Counted from the first letter of the stretch, positions 7,106 to 15,859 are shown. The stretch is 64,000 nt of DNA from Lachnospiraceae bacterium M18-1 (GCA_000403295.2 KE159609.1:1-64000), one strand, 5' to 3'. Translations and numbers: made by a program. Notes: a model not told the origin generated them from the letters alone.

Positions 7106-10015
7106 ATGAAGAAAGATAAGCCAGATGAAATGACATTGGCAAAGGATAAAGTGAAACTGGAAAAACCGAAGAAGGAGCGGACTACGAAAGGGCCGTTGAA
7201 GAAAGATCCGCCGAAGCAGGGCAGAACATCAAAAAACGCATTGAATACAGAGAAACCAAAGAAAGTGAAAGCCTCGAAGAACGCATTCGGCACAGAAAGA
7301 CCCAAAAAGGACAGAACATCAAAGGAAACTCCGGACAAAGGCAGGGTGAACGAGGGCCGGCCTGCAAAGGATGCAGCGAACAGTGATGACGCGAGAAAAA
7401 TCCGTGTGCGGGAAACATTGTCCTATATCGACCAGCCGAAGAAAAAACGTCTGAAAAGAGAGAATTTTCTTGACAATCCCAGGGGAGGCCGATGGAAAAA
7501 GGCAGGTATACTGACCACAGTGTTCGTTCTGGCGATCCTCATAAGCAGCCTGGTCTTAAATCAGGGGACCAGCGACATCACGGTGGGCTTAAGCGACCCG
7601 GATCTGCCCAGAGTCGCATTTGAGGTTAGAAACCAGCGGGTCAATGCGCTGGAAGGCTATGTGGACGAGATGGATATTACCGCCATGCGGGATACCATCA
7701 CGCCGATCTCGGACAATGGGCTTCTGAATATGTACCTGGAAACCGGAGGGCAGGAAATCGCAGGAATCCGTTACGAAGTGTATTCTCTCAACGGAGAGGA
7801 AGTCTACCTCCAGAACGCGGTCAAAGAGCTGTCAGAGGATCAGGTCACGCTGGAGCTTGGGAATGCCCTGCCGGAGGGAGTCCAGGAAGGGGTGCTGCGG
7901 GTTGCGCTGCGGGTCGGCTCGGACGAGGAGAAGGAGATTTTTTATTATACACGGATCGAGCGGCAGGACGAATTGTCTGTGAAGGAATGTATGGATTTTG
8001 CAAAGGATTTCCATGAAACAACATTTACCAGGGACAAGAACGACGAGATCGCCTGGTATCTGGAACCGGATGAGACCGCGGACAATACCACCCTGCAGAC
8101 GGTCAATATCCATTCCAACCTGTTCCACGTCTGCTGGGGAGACCTGGCGCCGGAGGTGTCCACGGAGGTGGAGTGGAGTATCAAGGAAAGCAACACGGTC
8201 TACACGTCTCTGCTGGCAAAGTACCAGGTTACCGCCGTGGGAGACCGGGAAGAGACGGAAACCTACAATGTCAGGGAATTTTTCCGGGTCAGGTGCAGCG
8301 GCGGAGAAATGTACCTTCTGGATTATAACCGGACCATGAACGAAGTGTTCAACGGGGATCTGAAGATCGTGGACAAGGACGGGATCGTGCTGGGACTCTC
8401 CGAGTCAGAAGTGGCCTATGAGGCAAATGCAAAGGGGACGGTGGTTTCTTTTGTCCAGGACCGGGATCTGTGGACCTATAACCGGAAGAAAAACGAGCTC
8501 TCCCTGGTGTTCAGCTTTGCGAATATGGAAGGATATGATGTGAGAAGCCGGAACGATGAGCACCAGATCCGGATTATCAGCGTGGACAACAGCGGCAATA
8601 CCACATTTGCTGTCTACGGTTACATGAACCGTGGGGAGCATGAGGGTCAGGTCGGTGTAGACGTATACTACTTTGACATCGCTAAAAATGCGGTTCAGGA
8701 GAAGGCGTTTATCCCCAGTACAAAGGCATTTGCCATCGCGGAGGATGAGCTGGGCAAGATGGTGTATTTCAACCAGGAGCAGCAGCTGCTCTATGTGCTT
8801 GCAGGGGGCGTACTGTATCAGGTTGACCTGGAGAAGAATGATCAGGAGATCCTGGCGGAAAATCTGGAGGAAGGCCAGTACGTGGTTTCAGATGACGGGC
8901 ATCTGATGGCATTTCAGCCGGAAGGCGAGCTGAATACGGCTCAGGAGGTCTGTGTACTGAATCTGGCAAATGGAGAATCCTACACCGTGAACGCTTCCCG
9001 GGAGGAAGAAGGCACAGAGGACACAGGCTGGCATTTTGCAGGTTTCGGCAGAAAAGATGACAAAGATGAGACGCCGGCCGAGGCAGTGCGCCCGCTGGGA
9101 TTTGTGTACAATGATTTTGTCTGCGGATATCTGCGCACAGAGGATCAGGGAACCACCGTTGCAGGCGATGCTATTTCGCCCATGTACGAACTGGAGATCC
9201 GGGATACCTCCAACAAAGTAAAAAAGAATTATAAACAGGATGGGATATTTATTTCCGATGTGCTGATAGAAAAAGGGTTTATGACGGTGAACCGCCTGTC
9301 AAAAAACGAGGGTGTTTACACGGGAATTGCGCAGGACTATGTCACGAATAATGAGGAGCGGAAGGAATCCAAAGTGACGGCGGAGGCATTTTCTACGGTT
9401 CTGAAGGAAAAACAGATGCGCCTTACATTTGCCGATGAGATCGAGGAATTTTCACCCAAGATCCTGCGGCCGAAAAAGGTGATGGAAACCCAGCCGATCA
9501 CGATTTCCTTTGACGATAAGGTAAAGACGGATAAGTTCTATGTGTACGGTGTCGGAAAGCTGGCGGCGGTCTATGACAAGGCGGCCTACGCGATCCAGAA
9601 GGCGGAGCAGATTTCCGGTGTGGTGATCTCCTCGGAGCAGTCCTACATCTGGGAAAAAGGGAACCGGGATCTGGTGTACTATACGGAAGCGGCGGCATTT
9701 CAGAAAGCGGAAGGACAATCCTCGACAGAGGCATGTATGCAGTATCTGGAAGAATATGCCGCACAGTACATGCCGGGAGCAAAACGGATCGACCTGACCG
9801 GATGCACGCTGAACCAGGTGCTGTACATCATCAGCAAAGGAATGCCGGTGATCATGATGACAGATCCCGGCCATGCGGTCCTGCTGACCGGATATGACTA
9901 CGATACGGTGACATATATGGACCCGGACAACGGGCAGGAGCTGACGGTGAGCATGGAACAGATGGACGTGGTTGCAGCCGGCGGAGGGAATACATTTATT
10001 GGCTTCGTGAAGTGA
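7106..10015 (+). CDS. Large membrane-anchored extracytoplasmic protein with C39-like C-terminal domain
   Basis: 969 residues. Residues 1-130 are extremely Lys/Pro-rich and built of imperfect repeats (EKPKK.., RTSKNAL, KASKNAF, RTSKETP) and should lie in the cytoplasm. One membrane helix (about 131-152, ILTTVFVLAILISSLVL) is followed by a long exported part. The middle contains beta-propeller-like stretches (e.g. GKMVYFNQEQQLLYVLAGG). The last 120 residues resemble a C39-like papain fold: TEACMQYLEEY, then DPGHAVLLTGYD and TYMDPDNG supply a possible Cys/His/Asp set, though the cysteine context is degenerate. Start ATG 7106 follows AAGGGGATAG. Role unknown; a surface or envelope protein is likely. 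Confidence 0.75.
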   Translation: MKKDKPDEMTLAKDKVKLEKPKKERTTKGPLKKDPPKQGRTSKNALNTEKPKKVKASKNAFGTERPKKDRTSKETPDKGRVNEGRPAKDAANSDDARKIRVRETLSYIDQPKKKRLKRENFLDNPRGGRWKKAGILTTVFVLAILISSLVLNQGTSDITVGLSDPDLPRVAFEVRNQRVNALEGYVDEMDITAMRDTITPISDNGLLNMYLETGGQEIAGIRYEVYSLNGEEVYLQNAVKELSEDQVTLELGNALPEGVQEGVLRVALRVGSDEEKEIFYYTRIERQDELSVKECMDFAKDFHETTFTRDKNDEIAWYLEPDETADNTTLQTVNIHSNLFHVCWGDLAPEVSTEVEWSIKESNTVYTSLLAKYQVTAVGDREETETYNVREFFRVRCSGGEMYLLDYNRTMNEVFNGDLKIVDKDGIVLGLSESEVAYEANAKGTVVSFVQDRDLWTYNRKKNELSLVFSFANMEGYDVRSRNDEHQIRIISVDNSGNTTFAVYGYMNRGEHEGQVGVDVYYFDIAKNAVQEKAFIPSTKAFAIAEDELGKMVYFNQEQQLLYVLAGGVLYQVDLEKNDQEILAENLEEGQYVVSDDGHLMAFQPEGELNTAQEVCVLNLANGESYTVNASREEEGTEDTGWHFAGFGRKDDKDETPAEAVRPLGFVYNDFVCGYLRTEDQGTTVAGDAISPMYELEIRDTSNKVKKNYKQDGIFISDVLIEKGFMTVNRLSKNEGVYTGIAQDYVTNNEERKESKVTAEAFSTVLKEKQMRLTFADEIEEFSPKILRPKKVMETQPITISFDDKVKTDKFYVYGVGKLAAVYDKAAYAIQKAEQISGVVISSEQSYIWEKGNRDLVYYTEAAAFQKAEGQSSTEACMQYLEEYAAQYMPGAKRIDLTGCTLNQVLYIISKGMPVIMMTDPGHAVLLTGYDYDTVTYMDPDNGQELTVSMEQMDVVAAGGGNTFIGFVK

Positions 10016-10131
10016 GTGCGGCTGTATGGAACGGCAGACGTATCAGGAGCTGACGGCTCCTGACAGCCATGGAACCCGGATTTGCGGGCGGCAGTTCCGG
10101 GGCCGGGTGTATTTTGATGAAGAATAAAAAG

Positions 10132-10166
10132 AACGGGACAGGTGATGAGCGAACCTGTCCCGTTTT
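10132..10166. terminator. Bidirectional terminator between the 7.1-kb gene and queT
   Basis: 12-bp perfect stem AACGGGACAGGT (10132-10143) and ACCTGTCCCGTT (10153-10164) with a 9-nt loop. T-rich tracts follow on both strands (TTTTG on plus, CTTTTTATTC on minus), fitting the convergent genes either side. Confidence 0.85.
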
Positions 10167-10202
10167 GTAATACCATTGTCTATAAAAAGATAAACATTCG
10201 GC

Positions 10203-10703
10203 TTATGACACGGGTTTGAAGATTAAATTCTTATATCTGTACAGGGCCATGTACAGGATCATCCCGAGTACCCCGCAGGAAATGACTTCCCCGATCCCGA
10301 CGGTCAGCATCATGAATGGGATCGGCAGGGGCACCTGATATCCGAATCTCAGGATAAAAGGAACGATCAGGGTATTGGCCAGGATTGGCGGAATCGGCGC
10401 CAGGAATCGGCTCTGGCGGCGCAGAAGATAAGTAAATGCAGCGCCGATCAATGTGGCAAGGCTTCCGAAAATAATGTCCGGTACGATGCATCCGCCCAAA
10501 ATATTGCTGAGCAGGCATCCTACGAACAATCCGGGAATGGCCGCCGGGGTAAATGCCGGAAGGATGGTCAGCGCCTCCGAAAGCCGTACCTGTACTTCTC
10601 CATAGGCAAACGGTGCAAAGACAAGGGTCAGCACCACATAGATGGCAGCGATCGCGGCTGCCTGTGCAATGAACTGCACACTGAGGGTTTTTGTTTCTTT
10701 CAT
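10203..10703 (-). CDS. queT: QueT-type queuosine precursor transporter (ECF substrate-binding subunit)
   Basis: 166 residues, all membrane: about five to six helices, with conserved YGEVQVRLSEALTILPAFTP and GLFVGCLLSNILGG. QueT proteins bind preQ1-type precursors and work with shared ECF ATPase/T components, which are not in this window. The frame is open further upstream, but the ATG at 10703 has the AAAGGAG site eight or so bases away and the upstream part overlaps the riboswitch. The preQ1-I riboswitch directly ahead of the ribosome binding site independently supports the assignment. Confidence 0.92.
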   Translation of the reverse strand: MKETKTLSVQFIAQAAAIAAIYVVLTLVFAPFAYGEVQVRLSEALTILPAFTPAAIPGLFVGCLLSNILGGCIVPDIIFGSLATLIGAAFTYLLRRQSRFLAPIPPILANTLIVPFILRFGYQVPLPIPFMMLTVGIGEVISCGVLGMILYMALYRYKNLIFKPVS

Positions 10704-10712
10704 AGTTTTCTT

Positions 10713-10755
10713 CTCCTTTAGTTTTGTTTTACGTGTGGAAGGTCTCGAACACACG
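10713..10755 (-). promoter_or_regulatory. preQ1-I riboswitch controlling queT translation
   Basis: On the minus strand: P1 CGTGTG/CACACG, L1 TTCGAGA, P2 strand CCTT, A-rich L3 TAAAACAAAACT and the closing AAGG, which is part of the Shine-Dalgarno AAAGGAG. This is the class I preQ1 pseudoknot layout, with ligand binding hiding the ribosome binding site. The pairing was read directly; the assignment follows the known class and the downstream queT gene. Confidence 0.87.
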
Positions 10756-10767
10756 CGCCTTAGCGGG

Positions 10768-10798
10768 CAGCAAAGATATCCGGCGGATGTCTTTGCTG
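10768..10798 (-). promoter_or_regulatory. Hairpin in the queT leader upstream of the riboswitch
   Basis: Arms CAGCAAAGATATCCG (10768-10782) and CGGATGTCTTTGCTG (10784-10798), 15 bp with one imperfect pair. It lies between the promoter and the aptamer in the roughly 165-nt leader; no role can be assigned. Confidence 0.55.
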
Positions 10799-10871
10799 TC
10801 TTCCCGTAACGCCGGGAATCGGCGGCAAGCCCAATAAGACCTTGGTTTTTGCGGGCTTTGCAACGAATGAA

Positions 10872-10900
10872 AGTATAGCATGGTTTTAATGGAAAATCAA
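10872..10900 (-). promoter_or_regulatory. Sigma-A promoter of queT
   Basis: Minus strand TTGATT (10895-10900), 17-bp spacer, TATACT (10872-10877). It gives an mRNA leader of about 160 nt holding the hairpin and the riboswitch. Confidence 0.75.
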
Positions 10901-10918
10901 GGTTTGTCTGAAATACTA

Positions 10919-10947
10919 TTGAATCATCCGCCCGGAGTTGTTATACT
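10919..10947 (+). promoter_or_regulatory. Promoter for the 54-codon ORF and ATPase gene
   Basis: TTGAAT (10919-10924), 17-bp spacer, TATACT (10942-10947), placing the start of transcription about 20 nt before ATG 10975. It is divergent from the queT promoter. Confidence 0.6.
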
Positions 10948-10974
10948 TTATAAAATGGTCATAGATATAATAGA

Positions 10975-11139
10975 ATGCAGACGATTCACAGATACGGTAT
11001 CGCATGTTATCAAAAACATGCCGAATATCATACAGTATGGAAAGTGTGTGACGCGATCATTAAAAATGCGGGCGTGGTATACGAATATACGCACTGTCCC
11101 GGTTTTATCCTGATGGCAGCAGAAGGAGAACGCCTATGA
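10975..11139 (+). CDS. 54-residue ORF overlapping the ATPase gene
   Basis: ATG 10975 to TGA 11137-11139, ending in an ATGA overlap with the ATPase start at 11136, a classic translational-coupling arrangement. The product begins MQTIHRYGIACYQKHAEYH and contains EYTHCPGFILMAA; two cysteines and several histidines are visible. There is no clear Shine-Dalgarno before it, but a promoter lies 28 bp upstream. I do not recognise the family. It could be a real small partner of the ATPase, a leader peptide, or the remnant of a longer gene. Confidence 0.5.
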   Translation: MQTIHRYGIACYQKHAEYHTVWKVCDAIIKNAGVVYEYTHCPGFILMAAEGERL

Positions 11140-12812
11140 ATACCATAAATATCCCTGTCGGGACCTCTAACTTTGCCGAGATCAGAAGAAAAGGCAGCTA
11201 CTTTATTGATAAGTCCTCTCTGATTGAGCAATTATTGAAAACACAAAGTACAAAAGTTACATTGATCACACGGCCCCGCCGTTTCGGAAAAACACTTGGT
11301 ATGAGTATGCTGTCAGAATTTTTTGACATACAGAAAAATAGCCGCGCTTTATTCGAGGGGCTGTCTGTTATGAAAAATAAAGGGCTCTGCAGGCAATGGA
11401 TGAATCAATACCCCACATTGTTTCTGTCGTTTCGAAGTGTGGACGGGCTGAACTTTTCCGGCGCATACGCGCAGCTCGCATCTGTCATTGCCGAGCTGTA
11501 CAAAAAGCACATTTACCTGACAGAAAGCGTGCGCATCCAGCCTCTGGACAAAGAGCAGTTTCATAGAACAGCAGCGGAAAAAGCGGATCTAAAAGGCATC
11601 AAAAATAGTTTGCTGAAGCTGACGCAGCTTATGGAATTGCACTACCAAAAACCTGTAATCCTGATTATTGATGAATATGATGTCCCACTGGCTAAGGCAA
11701 GCGAAAAAGGATACTATCGTGAAATGCAGGATGCCATAAAGGGGGTCATGCAGGTCGTTAAGGATAATAATTCACTGGAGTTTGCAGTGATTACAGGCTG
11801 TCTTCAAATTGCAAAAGAAAGTATTTTCACTGGAACGAATAATTTTGTATCGGATACCATTTCCGACACGCAGCTCAATGAATACTTTGGTTTCACACAG
11901 GACGAAGTCAACCGCCTGCTTGCGGATACGGGTCTTGCGCCTTATGCGGAGGAGATCAGGGAATGGTACGACGGATACCATTTCGGAGATTTCGACGTTT
12001 ACTGTCCCTGGGATGTGATGAACCATGTGCAGAACCTGCTTCTGAATCCGGACTCAAAGCCTAAGAATTTCTGGGAAAATACGAGTGATAATTCCATCAT
12101 CCGTACCTTTTTAAAAAGAACGGATTTTGATATCAATGACAAATTTGAAACCTTGCTCGCCGGGGAATATATTGTGGAGCCCATTGAAGAAAATCTTACC
12201 TATGACGTACTGGAAAGTTCGGAAGAAAATCTATGGAGCCTTCTGTATCTGACGGGTTATCTGACAAGGCTGCGCCCGGATGAGATTCCCGGCCTGCGGC
12301 TGCTGCCCGGTCATTACGCGCTGAAGGTTCCCAACAAAGAGGTTCTCGGAATTTTCAAAAAAAGCGTCAAAGCATGGCTGATGGAAACCACCGCCCAAAA
12401 AGACCGGAATGAATTATTTGCGGCATTGTGGGATGAAAATGCACAGCGGCTGACCGAGCTGATCTCAGATCTGCTGTTTGATACCATCAGCTACCATGAT
12501 TATGCCGAGAGCTTTTACCATGCATTTCTGACCGGGTTGTTTTCCAACGCAGGGTATCGTGTGGAATCCAATTATGAAAATGGCCTTGGGCGTTCCGATC
12601 TTGTTGTAAAAGACCGAAGAAACCGCAGAGCCGTTGTGCTGGAGGCAAAGCGCACGTATTATGAAGATCAGATGGAGAATGCATGCGAAGAAGCGCTCTC
12701 CCAGATCAGGGAGAAACAATATGCAGAAAAAGTGGAACGCGATGGATATAAAAAGGCGGGCCGGTTGGGGCTTGCATTTTTCCAGAAGAAATGTCTGGTA
12801 AAAAAGGGATGA
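11136..12812 (+). CDS. AAA-ATPase-like / PD-(D/E)XK nuclease-fold protein
   Basis: 558 residues. N-terminal AAA-ATPase-like domain has P-loop-like RPRRFGKTLGMSML (about 46-59) and Walker B LIIDEYDVPL (about 176-186). The C-terminal domain has GRSDLVVKD and VLEAKR (about 483-508), the D...ExK signature of the PD-(D/E)XK nuclease superfamily. The family is abundant and multicopy in Bacteroidetes and Clostridia; its role is unproven, with transposon-like or defence functions proposed. ATG 11136 has GAAGGAGAACGCC upstream, inside the overlapping 54-codon ORF. A rearranged IS scar follows at once. Confidence 0.88.
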   Translation: MNTINIPVGTSNFAEIRRKGSYFIDKSSLIEQLLKTQSTKVTLITRPRRFGKTLGMSMLSEFFDIQKNSRALFEGLSVMKNKGLCRQWMNQYPTLFLSFRSVDGLNFSGAYAQLASVIAELYKKHIYLTESVRIQPLDKEQFHRTAAEKADLKGIKNSLLKLTQLMELHYQKPVILIIDEYDVPLAKASEKGYYREMQDAIKGVMQVVKDNNSLEFAVITGCLQIAKESIFTGTNNFVSDTISDTQLNEYFGFTQDEVNRLLADTGLAPYAEEIREWYDGYHFGDFDVYCPWDVMNHVQNLLLNPDSKPKNFWENTSDNSIIRTFLKRTDFDINDKFETLLAGEYIVEPIEENLTYDVLESSEENLWSLLYLTGYLTRLRPDEIPGLRLLPGHYALKVPNKEVLGIFKKSVKAWLMETTAQKDRNELFAALWDENAQRLTELISDLLFDTISYHDYAESFYHAFLTGLFSNAGYRVESNYENGLGRSDLVVKDRRNRRAVVLEAKRTYYEDQMENACEEALSQIREKQYAEKVERDGYKKAGRLGLAFFQKKCLVKKG

Positions 12813-12924
12813 GCAGAGGGCGGCGTCAGTAGACACAAGAATTGTGGAATGGAATTCATCTCATACCTATTTTGGCCCCCTATATCATTTATAATTAGTG
12901 ACTGCTGATTAAGTCATTGATTTT

Positions 12925-13668
12925 TTAAGTACATATAGAAAATTCTTTTCTCGATCCAATTAAATTTAACAGATGTATTTTCAAATCACTATCCCTTTTA
13001 CAGTTCTCTAAAAACTGTAAAAAGGCGCAGAGAATCCTCCTCTGCATTTTAAAAAGATTCGCAGTTAATACAGACAGCGCAATAGAGGTCAGCTGGGTTG
13101 TTTCCAACCGGGTTACGATCAGACCCAATCCGTAACTACGCTTTTCGACACTGAATTCACGTTCGATTTCGATTCGATCCGTATTGTCCTCATATTCCTG
13201 CTTTTTCTCTGCTTTTGCTTGTTCCGGTTTACCTGGCCTTCCAAGTTTTGGGCCTGAAATCCGGATCCCATGATCTTTACAAAAGTTCCGGTTTGTTCAC
13301 TTCCAGTTTCTCGCGGGATTCATTCAGCAGAGAGACATCCTGGGGATAGCGGATATTCACCGGGGCACAGGTAGCATCTACGATCAATGTCCCCTGATTC
13401 TCAGGTTTGTCCGGGTTGTTTCCTGATGACTCTGCATCCCCCGCTCCTGAGGTGGGCGGCGTATTTTCATCATCATGATCCAGAATGTACTCGTTTGCTT
13501 CCATGATGATCTCATGGGTCAGGCGCTTACGGAACAGGGTCAATGTACTTACATCAAAAGGAGGCTCTTCCTGATATCCGGGAAGGCCAATAAAGTACTG
13601 CAGATAGGGGGTTTCCGTGATCTGTTCCACAAGTTCACGGTCAGAAGATACTTTAAGGCACTTCCGGG
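12925..13668 (-). pseudogene. Gutted IS5/IS1182-like transposase remnant
   Basis: Minus-strand reading shows the N-terminal transposase part (SDRELVEQITETPYLQYF, then LTLFRKRLTHE, then DATCAPVNIRYPQD) up to about 13290. It jumps directly into the C-terminal part NRNFCKDHGIRISGPKLGRP in another frame, ending near 12925 with YGLGLIVTRLETTQLTSIAL. Relatives carry roughly 200 residues between these parts, including most of the catalytic core, so there is an internal deletion. The first residues are missing too: the upstream edge near 13668 runs into an unrelated gene. The 112 bp between the ATPase stop and this remnant hold nothing else recognisable. Confidence 0.82.
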
Positions 13669-14023
13669 TCATGAAGGGGTTATGCCGGTACTCGCCATGA
13701 AGGATACAGTTTACCGCAGTGAAAATGGGACAAGGGTGGACGGTCTGCTGGAGCGGAAACAAATCTACGCTGGACAGGCACCGGAGTTGTTTGTTTTAGA
13801 AAAGTATTATCTGGCTAATCAAGTTCTTATGCCGGAACAGCTTATGAAGGTCAGTGGTTCGGCAGAGCCTGCGGTATTGGCAGGGATGGATATTGTCATG
13901 ATACCGGGGGATGAGGATAATTTTAAGGTGACCACAGATGCGGATATGCGCAGGTTTCTTAAACAGGTGAAAAGCCTTTTTGAAGATATGTATTCTGCAG
14001 CTGTGGATTCTCAAGCCCGGTGA
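13667..14023 (+). pseudogene. C-terminal half of an IspD/TarI-like cytidylyltransferase, 5' half lost
   Basis: Frame from GHEGVMPVLAMKDTVY through AGQAPELFVLEKYYLAN to AGMDIVMIPGDEDNFKVTT matches the C-terminal half of 2-C-methyl-D-erythritol 4-phosphate cytidylyltransferase-like proteins. The nucleotide-binding N-terminus, with its glycine-rich loop, is absent. The open frame continues leftward to 13475, but that stretch is antisense to the transposase remnant, so the continuous 182-codon ORF is a chimera of two unrelated pieces. The remaining fragment cannot be a working enzyme. Confidence 0.82.
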
Positions 14024-14055
14024 AGTGGACTCTATAGATTTTTACATAAAAAAGA

Positions 14056-14080
14056 AGCTGCCCCCGGCAGCTCCTTTTTT
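14056..14080. terminator. Bidirectional terminator
   Basis: AGCTGCC (14056-14062), loop CCC, GGCAGCT (14066-14072), then TTTTTT at 14075-14080 on plus and CTTCTTTTTT on minus. It ends both the ispD-like remnant (plus) and the small gene at 14094-14252 (minus). Confidence 0.8.
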
Positions 14081-14093
14081 CACGCGCTCAATT

Positions 14094-14252
14094 TTACGAA
14101 AATATCTTTTTAAGTCTCTCCAAAATCCTGAAGTTTCTGACGGAATACTGTTCAGTAACTGACTGGTCGCAGTACATGTAGCGCTCTTCACGCATCCATT
14201 CCGGAATCTCAGTACGCGTTGCTGTTTCCATTGCCGCACTAAAAGTAATCAT
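14094..14252 (-). CDS. Small 52-residue protein with full expression signals
   Basis: ATG at 14252 (minus) has a near-perfect AGAAGGAGG (14261-14269) eight bases upstream, a TTGGAA-16-TATGAT promoter farther out, and a terminator just after the TAA at 14094. The product begins MITFSAAMETATRTEIPEWM and contains REERYMYC and ERLKKIFS; it is amphipathic, with no signal peptide. I do not recognise the family. The complete promoter-SD-ORF-terminator unit argues that it is real. Confidence 0.65.
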   Translation of the reverse strand: MITFSAAMETATRTEIPEWMREERYMYCDQSVTEQYSVRNFRILERLKKIFS

Positions 14253-14311
14253 AAAAAACGCCTCCTTCTAATAGAATTTTTTGTTTCTTTTCCGCTCCTC
14301 TTGTTATCTGT

Positions 14312-14339
14312 ATCATATCATAGTCACAGAATTTTCCAA
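14312..14339 (-). promoter_or_regulatory. Promoter of the 52-residue gene
   Basis: Minus strand TTGGAA (14334-14339), 16-bp spacer, TATGAT (14312-14317), about 60 bp before the ATG. Confidence 0.5.
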
Positions 14340-14372
14340 TGGATTTTAAATCTAAAAAAAGAATAAAATTAT

Positions 14373-14400
14373 GTGCTCCCAGCACAAAAAATGTTATAAT
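14373..14400 (+). promoter_or_regulatory. Promoter/operator of the PucR-type gene
   Basis: TATAAT at 14395-14400 with no good -35 box; in its place lies the inverted repeat GTGCT CCC AGCAC (14373-14385). A regulator site overlapping a weak -35 fits activation or autoregulation, but this is inference. Confidence 0.45.
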
Positions 14401-14519
14401 CTTAAACAGCTAAGAGAGAAAAACTGTAAAATAAAGCGGCTGTTCCGTATAGAACGATGCGGCTGCTGTACTGTCTATATGAAAATCCAAATAACAGAAA
14501 ACAGAGAGGTGAGGAAAAA

Positions 14520-15671
14520 ATGGGCTTCACAATACAGGATATGATGCTGATCTCCCAGGAACAATACAAGATGCGGTTTATAGCCGGAAAACAGGGCTGG
14601 TCCAATTCCATCAGCTGGGTACATATGGTAGAAGACACGGTGATCATCCAGTATTTTTGGGGAAAAGAGCTGGCTGTGACCACAGGACTTGGATTTGATA
14701 CCACAGAAAAACTGCAGAAGCTTATCGAAGACCTGATCCGGCGGCACGCGGCCGGACTGATCATCAATACGGGAAATTATATTTTCGAAATCCCGCAGCA
14801 TCTGATCGACTACTGCGATGAGAATGATTTTCCGCTCCTGACCATCCCCTGGGAGATTCATTTGACGGATGTGATGAAGGACTTCAGCATCCGGATCTTC
14901 ATGCAGGGGACCGCGGATAAGGAGATTTCCGGCGCTCTGATCCAGGCGATTGAGCAGCCGGCGAACCAGAAGGAATACAGACAAAAGCTGCTGCCCTATT
15001 TTGACGAGGACGGTACGTTTCAGGTGGTGCTGATCACAACAGATCATCTGGATGAAATGGACACCGTGGAGCGGCAGAAATTATCCTACCGGGTGCAGGT
15101 TTATCTGGAGCAGATCACCCACAACGGGAATTTTATGTACTACGATTCCAACTTTATGCTTGTGGTCAATGATATCACAGGGGAGGTGCTGGATGAGATT
15201 GTCACTGGCATGGTGCGCAGGGCAAAGCGCCGTATGCCGGAGACTCCGCTTTACGTCGGAGTCGGAAGCTGCATGAACGACATTTCCAGCCTGCATGTAG
15301 GGTATTCCCGGGCAAAGGCCGCGGTGCAGATGGCGAAAAAGCGGAAACAGGATCTGCTCTATTTTGACAGGATGGGGCTGTACCGCCTGCTCTATATGGT
15401 AGATGACAGCCGTCTGCTGAAAGAGATGGCAGAGGAGCCGTTAAAGCCGCTCCTGGAATATGACAGAAAGCACAATGCAAATTATGTGGATACGCTGGAA
15501 GTGTATTTGAAGTACAACGGCAGCATCCATGCCGTTTCAGAAGAAATGTTTACCCACAGGAATACGGTAATCTACCGGATGAATAAGATCAAGGAACTGC
15601 TGGGGACGACTCTGGAGCAGACAGAAGAGAGGATCCCGTATCAGATCGCGTATTATATCAGGGCGATGTGA
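14520..15671 (+). CDS. PucR-family transcriptional regulator
   Basis: 383 residues. The N-terminal PucR sensing domain (about 1-125) includes GWSNSISWVHMVEDT and GLIINTGNYI. A middle GGDEF-like region (about 165-290) follows, and the C-terminal PucR-type helix-turn-helix (about 320-375) has NGSIHAVSEEMFTHRNTVIY. The frame is open from 14457, but ATG 14520 has AGAGAGGTGAGG at proper distance. Relatives respond to purine catabolites or nitrogen metabolites; the target here is not evident. A palindromic repeat element follows the stop. Confidence 0.9.
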   Translation: MGFTIQDMMLISQEQYKMRFIAGKQGWSNSISWVHMVEDTVIIQYFWGKELAVTTGLGFDTTEKLQKLIEDLIRRHAAGLIINTGNYIFEIPQHLIDYCDENDFPLLTIPWEIHLTDVMKDFSIRIFMQGTADKEISGALIQAIEQPANQKEYRQKLLPYFDEDGTFQVVLITTDHLDEMDTVERQKLSYRVQVYLEQITHNGNFMYYDSNFMLVVNDITGEVLDEIVTGMVRRAKRRMPETPLYVGVGSCMNDISSLHVGYSRAKAAVQMAKKRKQDLLYFDRMGLYRLLYMVDDSRLLKEMAEEPLKPLLEYDRKHNANYVDTLEVYLKYNGSIHAVSEEMFTHRNTVIYRMNKIKELLGTTLEQTEERIPYQIAYYIRAM

Positions 15672-15684
15672 AATTACAGGCAGC

Positions 15685-15821
15685 GTTACAGTTCACTCCT
15701 GGACCGTGCACTACGCTGCACGGTCACAGGCAGTACATTATTGGGGCTGGATATTATTGCAAATGTAACTTTATTGACCGGACGCCGTGCAGCAAGTGCA
15801 CGACGCCGTGTGATCAGTAAC
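15685..15821. repeat. Palindromic intergenic repeat, copy B (137 bp, composite)
   Basis: The element opens GTTACAGTTCAC and closes GTGTGATCAGTAAC, related to the ends of copies A and C. Inside are a hairpin GACCGTGCA/TGCACGGTC with 6-nt loop (about 15702-15725) and a second CGTGCA/TGCACG hairpin near 15785-15802. The core GTGCA...TGCAC is shared with copy A. It occupies most of the 271-bp gap between the PucR and GntR genes. Confidence 0.7.
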
Positions 15822-15859
15822 AGGCAACCCTAAATATCCCATAAAGGCGCCGCAAAACC

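Noticed and set aside
13475..14023. 182-codon plus-strand ORF taken as one gene
   Set aside because: The first third is antisense to a transposase remnant; only the last 119 codons resemble IspD. Reported as a truncated pseudogene instead.
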